From Axinella damicornis (taxonomy: Eukaryota > Porifera > Demospongiae > Axinellida > Axinellidae), in NCBI GenBank assembly GCA_963931865.1, contig OZ007506.1, forward strand, positions 7,036,451 through 7,100,450: a DNA stretch of 64,000 bases, read 5' to 3'. A program made the position numbers and the translations under genes. Shown piece after piece: positions 37,301-46,300 of this stretch. The notes below the pieces were generated by a model. The model saw only the letters and a list, made by a program, of their open reading frames with translations. It searched no databases and was not told where the DNA came from. The first letter of the stretch is position 1, and each line of letters opens with the position of its first letter.

Positions 37301-40300
37301 AGGGAGAGAGGGGAAGGAGGGAGGGGAGGGAGAGAGGGGAGGGAGGAAGGGAACCGAGACTTGGTGACTAAGCAGTTACATGTACGTAGCTCTCACTCTC
37401 CCATATTTTAGATCAGCGCCTTTACACAAGTGATGTGAGTAATGAGTATAGTACTGTCGATTTCACTCCACTTCAAACATGCGTATTCCGTGGATTTTCA
37501 CGGAAACTGTGTTCTGCAAATAATTATGACACTCACGCAAAGTGCCCGCAGCTTCCGGACTGTGATTTCCGTAAAGTTCCATCCACAGGAAGTTCTTGCC
37601 GCTAACTTGGCACGGAGTATGTATGTTTGAAGCGAAGTGAAATCGACAGTACCCACAGGAGATTATATGAGCCACTGAAGAAGTGTTCAACTTCCCTTCT
37701 CACGTGTACTGACAGCGAAATATAAACTGTGCGGCCACTTCAAAACTTCCAAATTTGTAAGTTACTAGGTTGCTGTACGGCGATGTGATGTCACGAAAGG
37801 TCAGCAGTTGAGTTGGTGTTTCACAGGCAAGCAGCATGCCACCTCAAAATGACGAAAAGCACCAACCACGTCTCCAATCTCAAGCCTAGGGAGAATGCAA
37901 CAGTGTGCAGCGAGGACAGGAAGAAGACAGAAAAGCCTAGAAGAAGGCCAAGATGAGGAGGCTGACAAAGTAGGACGTGGAACGGGTGTGTAGATGAGAT
38001 CTTACAATACAGAGTGATATAACGTGACAAGGTGCATGCTATATATATATATACATACATGCAGCATCATGTTCAGGAATGTTCAGTGCGCTCTACATTC
38101 CGCTAAACTTGAGTTCAACACTCCTTTTCCTCAAACGTTCCTGCCATCACAGTTACATCATAATGACATCACACTAACCTGTACAGGTGGTCCCCATACT
38201 GAGTGAAGATGTCGATCAGTCCATCACTGTACGACTGACTCTTTGCTAGACTGTGTGTGGGTGTGTGTATGTTTTGCAGTAAATCAACCAATCAAAGGAT
38301 AAAATCCAAACACAGATCAGAAGGTGACCTTCCAGAGTCTTTGATCGCTTGCAGTATGCAAATACGGTGGGGGAAGGCCTGGGAGATCTGGTCACAAGTG
38401 ATGACTTCAGGTAGACACACGGGGGGTGGTGCCCAACCGTAATCTCGTTGACCCATCCCCGGTGTCGTGAACAACGAATAGTATCGATGCTGGCTTGCTA
38501 ACACTCTGACATCCCGCCCTCAGATGGACTTTAGAAGAAAGCATGTATTTCAAGATCCATCTGCCCTCAGTGTGTCTACCATCTGTCTATCTAGCCCCTC
38601 TGAATTTGTAGGAACGGCCAGGGAACAAGGCGAATGTACAAGATCATGGTGCATCTCAGCGGCTATTTTGCAGGCTGCGGCATGAAACTCCAGATTGTAG
38701 TGCGTTTATGCTTGCAAAACAAATGTGATGCTGCCTCACCTGATGGCAGTGGGGTAGAGGTTCTTCTTGAAGAGTGTCTCTAGCTTTGTCTTCGTGTCAT
38801 TCTCATCCAGACGGATCATCTGCAAGCATGTGAATGCGGAAGGGATATCTCTTAACACATGCTGTTCACTCCCTAAGCATTTGGCTGGGGAGTAAACTCT
38901 CAGGTTTGAATCCCACCCCTTGGGAGACTAGCCTTTGGTTGAGAGGTAAAATGAAACACTATTTAGCTCTCCTTCCCTCCTCCCTCCTTCTCTCCCCACT
39001 TTTCCTCCTCCTTCCTCCCCTCTGAGACTCCTCTTACTCTCTCCCCATTCCCCCTTCCCCCTTCCCCCTCCTCTCTCTCCGTCCCTCTTTCCTCTCCTCT
39101 CCATTCCTCCCCCTCCCAAACTCACCCTTCCATCCTTGAGGAGCACGTAGAGGGAGCCCCACTCACTAAGAATATCAATCACCCGAGAGGTGAATGTTGT
39201 CTGATACGCTATGGGAATGTGGGTCGTGTGTGTGTGCATGTGCACGCATGTATGCATCGGTGTGTGTGTGCAGTGTGCACTAGTGCTAGCAGAATTCATG
39301 AACCAAACTTCCTGAGGCAGCAGACCCTCTCACTCGATCAGAAATTGTATTTCCTCCACCCACTCCACCTAGCCTCGTTCCCAGGCCTTCCACACCTCCA
39401 GCTTTTGATCGCTTCCAGTATGCAAAAACGGAGGGGGAAGGCCTGGGGAATCTTCTCACGTGATACGCGGCACAGCTGACGTCATGGATTCTAGATGCAA
39501 TGGCATATTTACATTCCCATCCACAGCTACAGAGAAACAAGTTTCAGAGAAGAGGTAGGTCCTACCTGTAAAACATATCCAGGTTCGAAGCAAAACCGCT
39601 GTGGGATAGCTGTGATACAAGGGGTGAAACTCCAAATAGTGCCGTCTTTTCGCTCCACGGGAAGATTGCGTCATAGCTGGGCATTTTCACGTTTGTCACT
39701 CGGCAGCCCTTTGGAGTCATGCCTTGTAGCCTGGGTATGCTTCATACGCTCGATGTAGCTCTCAGTTGGCACTTGTCCCATCTTCGTAGCTAGCGCAGAA
39801 TGCAAGATCGGTCTCGTACATGTCTTTGACTGTTGATATGAGGCGTGACGATGTATGACGGTCGTGCCGCGTATCACGTGAGAAGATTCCCCAGGCCTTC
39901 CCCCTCCGTTTTTGCATACTGGAAGCGATCAAAAGCTGGAGGTGTGGAAGGCCTGGGAACGAGGCTACTCCACCCTCCTCCTCTCTGATCCTCCCACTCT
40001 CCACCCTCCTCCTCCCTGATCCTCCCACTCTCCACCACTCCACCCTCCTCCTCTCCGATCCTCCCACTCTCCACCCTCCTCCTCCCCGATCCTCCCACTC
40101 TCCACCCACTCCACTCTCCTCCTCCCCGATCCTCCCACTCTCCACCACTCTACCCTCTTCTATACCCTCATATACATGTAGTCCTGCTCCTTCCTCCTCA
40201 TCTACTAATGCACTCCACCACCTCCCTCCCCTCCCATATTCTCAACCTATTCAGACCCACATGCAACCTCCCCACACCGACACATTCCGCTTCCCCTCCA

Positions 40301-43300
40301 GTCCACTAACCGACAAACTGGTTCTGGATATCGTAGATGGACAGGGTCATGGTCTCCCTGGTCCCGACCTGCCCTGAGGCCACAGCAGCCGTACGAGCAC
40401 CACTGCCCCTCCCACCAAACGAGACAGAGATCAGATACCCACGGTACCAACGCAGTAGGAACTTTTCACCTGCATGCAGATGTGAGGGGGGAGTGTGTGG
40501 GAGATACATAATTATGTATGAATACATGTATGTGTGGTAACGTGAGAGAGTGTGGGGTGAGGGGGGAGAGGGTATGACGGGGAGAGTGTGTGATGGGAGG
40601 TATGAATGGGTAGTGTGAGAGAGTGTCTGTGAATGGGTGGGGGTTGGCAGGTACATGTATATATGTATAACATACAAGCCTGCTAAGGACTCCCAAGAGA
40701 GAGCGAGGAGCTCAGATGAAGCTTTACATGTACCTATCATATACCTAACATAATAATGACCTCAGCATAAACCACCCATACACTGCAAACACTGAACTTT
40801 GTAAATGGTTCTTACGCGTACATTGACCGCATGCATTACTTCTCATGTGCATGACCTTTGAACACGTCCCTCGTGTAGCGCAGTATGATTCCCGTTTGCC
40901 AGACTGATTGTGGATGATAACACAGGTTGACCACTAATTGATCCCAACACCCCCTCAGAAAGTGTTTGTGACATATCCTCCTAAAGAGGCATCCACCAAA
41001 CCAACCTCTGAAGGAAGTGATTATAAACCCAAACACCCCAGTCACAGACCCTGCCGGACATTGGACAATCAGGCTTGGATGCAGCTGCATGGAAACGGAT
41101 ATGCACCTCATTCGAAATCAGCCACCTCTGAATTATGCGACACCCTAGCAGCAGTTGCCAGATGACACAGCGCCTGTTGTGTGGATCCCAGTGGACTATA
41201 ACATTCTCAGAATTAAATAAGAAACTAAGTTTGTTGCTGATAGGAAAATGTCTTGAAGGAGGTGCACTTTGCATGCCATTTTCAGAATATAGGTGTACAC
41301 ATGCATGCTCATTTGTAGGAAACATACTTCCTACAATGTACATGTGTAGGACACATTCTTCCTACACATAGTGTCAGCACTATGTGTAGGACACATTCTT
41401 CCTACACATAGTGTCAGCACTATGTGTAGGATACATTCTTCCTACACATAGTGTCAGCACTATTAACATTGTAACTCTGGATATATTGGTCTGATGTGTA
41501 GGAAGTCTTCCTGCACTTGGTCCCAGACTGGTCCCGTGTGTAGGAAGTCTTCCTACACTTGGTCCAAGACTGCCCCCTGTGGTGGAAGTGTTCCTACATT
41601 CTGTCCCACACTTCAAGAGAATTTACTTAAATATTGCCTTCACTTGGCAACAAATCAACTTTTCTTATTTAATTCGGAGAATGTTACTATTCAGTACCCC
41701 ATAGGCAATGGAGAGACAGTTCCGAGGATCATTGGCACAGCCATAGCAATTTCCATCACCGAAGACATCCAAGAAGCAGCAGGTCCTCTTACGGTACGCA
41801 CGTGTATGTGCAGGTTATATGTCTGGATATGAAGCAGCTGTACATGCCATGCCCCATGGCCAACCAACAGAAGCTGCTGACGCCTTCAGCTCACTTATAT
41901 AATTGCGAGGCAGCTCTCCGCAATATTATACATGCCCATCCCTCTCAAAAATCATCCTCAACACCTACCAACAAGCTCTTCATTGACGGAACCACACTCT
42001 ATTCCCACAAATGCACCATTCAAGGTGACCGGTAAAATAGCAAGCCAGGTTGGTATGCTGATGACGCTACAGCTGGCGCATCGCTTAAAGACCTCAAAGA
42101 GTGTGGGACCGCATTGTTGAATTGGGTCCAGAAAGACTCCAGATTATGGTCAAATGCTATGAAGACTTGGCTAATTGTTAAAGTAGATTACCTGGAAGAT
42201 TATGCAAAAGACTCGGAACGATCAATCATGGTAGATGGTCAAAGACATCTTGGAGCAGCTGTTGCCACAACACAATTTATCTATGGTTATGTCAAACATA
42301 GAGGAACCCAATGGGTCAATGAAGTTGAGTGCCTGCCATCTAAATTGTTGGTTGTCATGCAGCCGCATGCAGCTTACGCTGCACTCACTCATGGGCTGAC
42401 ACACAAATGGACCTAGCTCATCAGAACCATACCCAACATCGATGATCAACACCAGCCACTGATTCAGAAAGGTGACTTAGGCCTACCGGACTAGGCAAAG
42501 TGCACTGAGTGATGAAACTAGAGACTTGCTGGCACTACCAGCCCGACAGGAATAACAAATCTGATACCAGTCTTCAGAAACCATCACAGCTCCTCTCGTC
42601 TCAAACATACCTACACATACAATCAAGATAGCCCCCTCACGGCTGTGGCTGCGAGATAAAATTTGGGCTGAGGCCTGGGAACGAGGCTACCATCAAGATG
42701 CCAAAGCAGAACAACTCAGAGCCAAGAAAGAAGCTACAAAATAGTCCAAAGAACTGGATAGAGCAGCAGCGGCAGAGGTGGAGGGAAGGCTACTCAACAA
42801 TCTGAAGAGAAAGTCTCGCCAGAGAAGGGAGCATTGAGCTGGCTTACGCTAGCCACCCTCCCCATAACTCAAAATGGCTTGCCCTCCACAAGGTGCATTC
42901 CGAGATGCCCTATGCTTACGCTATGGCGGCGACCTTCTCATCTACAATCCCACTGCATCAGTGGTCACCACTTCACAGTTGAGCATGCACTAATCTGCAG
43001 CTGTGGCGGATTCCATTCGATTCACCAGAGACATCACAGCTGGATTCCTCACTGAAGTGTGTCACACCATTGTATTTGAGCCACCACTCCACTCTCAGGA
43101 AAGCAAGTTACACTCAGATCGGCTAATAGGGAAGATGGAGCCTGTCTAGAAATTGCAGCAGACGTCTGGGGAAGAGACCGGAAGTACACATTCATTGACA
43201 TAAGGGTGTTCAGCCCCCTTGTGCAGTCACTTCCCTCAGTCAGTGATACCAGAAGAATGATTCAGAACAGAAGAGAGTGTACGTATAATCAATGCATCAG

Positions 43301-46300
43301 AGAGATGGAGCATAGCTCCTTCTCTGTCTATAGTTTTATCCACAACCATTGTTGGTCAGAATAGCCTCAGTGATCCCTCAGAAACATGACTGCAAGACCC
43401 TCCACTGGATCAGGTGCAAACTGAGCTACTCACTGTCATATTATGTGCAAGATCCAGGATCCACCAGCCTGCCACGAAGGCTAGCCCCTCTACAGAGAAC
43501 CCATGGCCAGTCGCATTCGAACCCAATGCAAAGTGCATGCAGACACGGTTCGCACATGCAAACGCGTACAAATGCTAGCACACACATGCAGACATTAACA
43601 GACGTTAGACGAGCGCAGAGTAAGGTACATCCAATGTGTGGGCGTGCGGATGCAACCTCGGCGAGTCCATATGTTAGACACTCATTCGAGGATTTTCAGG
43701 ATGTACTGGTCCTGCATGCACAAATCCACATACATTGTAATCAACAAAATTTTACTGAACACAGAGACCGTGGTCAACGTTCAGTAACATTCCCTAGTGC
43801 TCGATCAGCAGTGTACACATGTACAAATGATCTTTTACCTTCAAATGCAAAGCATTGAGCTCTTCCCTCAGGTGTGTAGAAGTACACTGCCTGCAAGGAT
43901 GTAGGCATCAAGGGTCACCTGCCACTCCCACAGATAAACACTCTCTACAAATGCGTGTAATTACTTCTCAAGCGAAACAAACATCTCTCAATGCATGAGA
44001 TACATCTTTATTTTTCGGACAGTGTGTTGGGCACCACATTGGCCAACCTCATTTCTTGCGATGACAAACTTGTGGTCTTGAGTGTGGTCTGTCATGGTAC
44101 TGCAGTTCAGCTCACACCCGATGGAGTCCAACTGAGTCTGGGTACAGAACCAACAGTGCACTAACACTACTCCTACCGTTATCTTGTCGCTCCCTTCATT
44201 CTCCATCCTAATTCCACCCTCCTCACCCCTACACCCCAACTTACACCACCCTCCTCTCTACAGTCTTACATTACATGTACAACCTTGGAGCACTCTCTCC
44301 ATCAGTCTTTTCTTTCATCCTCCTTCCCTCCCCCTTCCTCTCCTCCCCTCCCCTCACCACCCACCCACCTCCCTCCCTCCCTCCCTCCCTCCCTCCACCT
44401 TACCTTCTTCTCACTGTCAGCAGCAAGAATGGCATAGACAGCAGCTGTTGTAGCAACCATGAGGTATGTTGTCTGACCCACCTGACGAAAACCCAGACCT
44501 AAGGAGGGAGGGAGGGAGGGAGAGGGAGAGAAGGGAAGGAGGGAGGGAGGGAGGGAGGGAGGGAGGGAGGGAGGGAGGGAGGGAGGGAGGGAGGGAGGGA
44601 GGGAGGGAGGGAGGGAGGGAGGGAGGGAGGGCAGGAGAGAATGAGGGAGAGAGGGAGGAAGCTCGCTTATTCAATACAATTATTTTATTTCACTTCTCCA
44701 ATGAGAAGGTTACCGTACAGCTGGTGGGAATTCAACTACGAGGATTGCTCAAAAAAGGAATTTGGCTGCTTCTAATCCTCCGTATAATTCCAATACTACG
44801 CCAAATATTTAGGTGTGGATGGTGGCGAAAATTGAAATCTGATTGCAATCGACAGCTGCATACATGTACAAGGACATCACATCTGTAAAACATTTTGGTC
44901 ACTGACTCGGGGAAGAACTGTCGTGTAAATGTTAGATACTTGCACTTCCCACACTCCTTCTCAGAGGTTTCTAGGCATGTTTCATGTCTTTGTTCACTCG
45001 TTGTGCTCCTTCCGATAGTGAAGGGACCACAGTAGGTCATGCTGGTCCAGTGGGGGAGTATACAAAGTGTGGGATAAATGTACATGTACACATGTATATG
45101 CATTAATTTACCCCCCCCCCCCCCCCCCCCCCCCCCTCCCCTCCCCCCCCCTCCCCCAGCCCACCGCCTCACCAGTGATGTACACTCTAGGGGTCTCCTC
45201 CTGGTGCACAAGCTTGTGTCGAGACATCCGGTCGCGAGTGATGTTCCCTCGTATCAGGATCACAGAGCCATCCTTGAATCCCACTGCAATCATGTTCATG
45301 TTCTCGTGGGCAGTGATTGCCATCACCTGGAAGGGAGGGAGGGAGGGAGGGAGGGAGAGTGATGGAGTGGGCATGAGATAGGAAGGAAGTGAGGGTTGAG
45401 GGAGGGAGAGGGAGTGAGGGAGGGATGAGGGAAATGAGAGAACAAGGGAAAGTGGGAGATGGGACGAAGGAGTGAGGGCGAGGAAGTGAAGGAGGGAGTG
45501 AGGGATGAGGGGGAGAGAGAGTGAGGGAACGAGAGAAGGAGTGAGGGAGAGGGAGTGGAGGAGTGAAGGAGAGAGGGAGAAAATGGGAGGGAATAAGGGT
45601 GGAGTATGTGAGGCTGGCATGGTGAGTTTGTGGTGGAGTTTGCATGTACATGTGTATGATTGTGTGAGTAGAGGTGACAGACTACACACGGCTCCAATGG
45701 ATGGAGCAGGCTGCAAGAACAAAACTACATCAAAGTGTGTATGGTGGACCTTGTTCCAACACCATCTCCAAGAACTACAGGTTGTATCCCCACAAACTCA
45801 CATCACACTGCTTTTTGCCTCCAGGAATAACGGCCCTGATAGACCGGGCAAGCGATGGTGTACCATCCTTGTTGCGCTTGTCAAAGTTCCACACGCGAAT
45901 GGCAGCCATGAGGTCCTCGTCATTGCCCACGGTGAGGAAGATGTTCTTCTGCCGCAGCTGATAGATGAAGTGCACTCGTAGGAGGTACGCCGGGAATGAG
46001 ATGATGTCACGGAGGCTGGTCAGGATGTGCACCCAACCACTACCATGTGCAGTCAGAGGTTAAGGACAACTGAATCTGGAGCTACATGCATCAAGGCAAC
46101 ACTATAATTACAGCTATACGCCACAGTCCCCCCCCCCCCCCCCCCCCCCCAATGCATCAGTTAAAGGCAGAGTGTGTTATCTCGCCCGAGACCATTACCA
46201 CGCTGACTAAATGCATTCATTAGCTGTGCTACACTCAGTCACACCACAAGACTAACTAAACCAACCCTACGTATGTCAAGACCCTACACAGGTCAAAAGA

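Noticed and set aside
36780..37371. Open frames of 130-195 codons rich in Gly, Glu and Arg on +
   Set aside because: They are translations of the (GGGA)n tract in three frames, with no start context and no non-repeat residues.
45108..45722. 204-codon frame on - rich in Leu/Pro/Ser/His
   Set aside because: It consists of the CT-rich intron before exon 4, exon 4 itself and intron read-through, not a separate gene.
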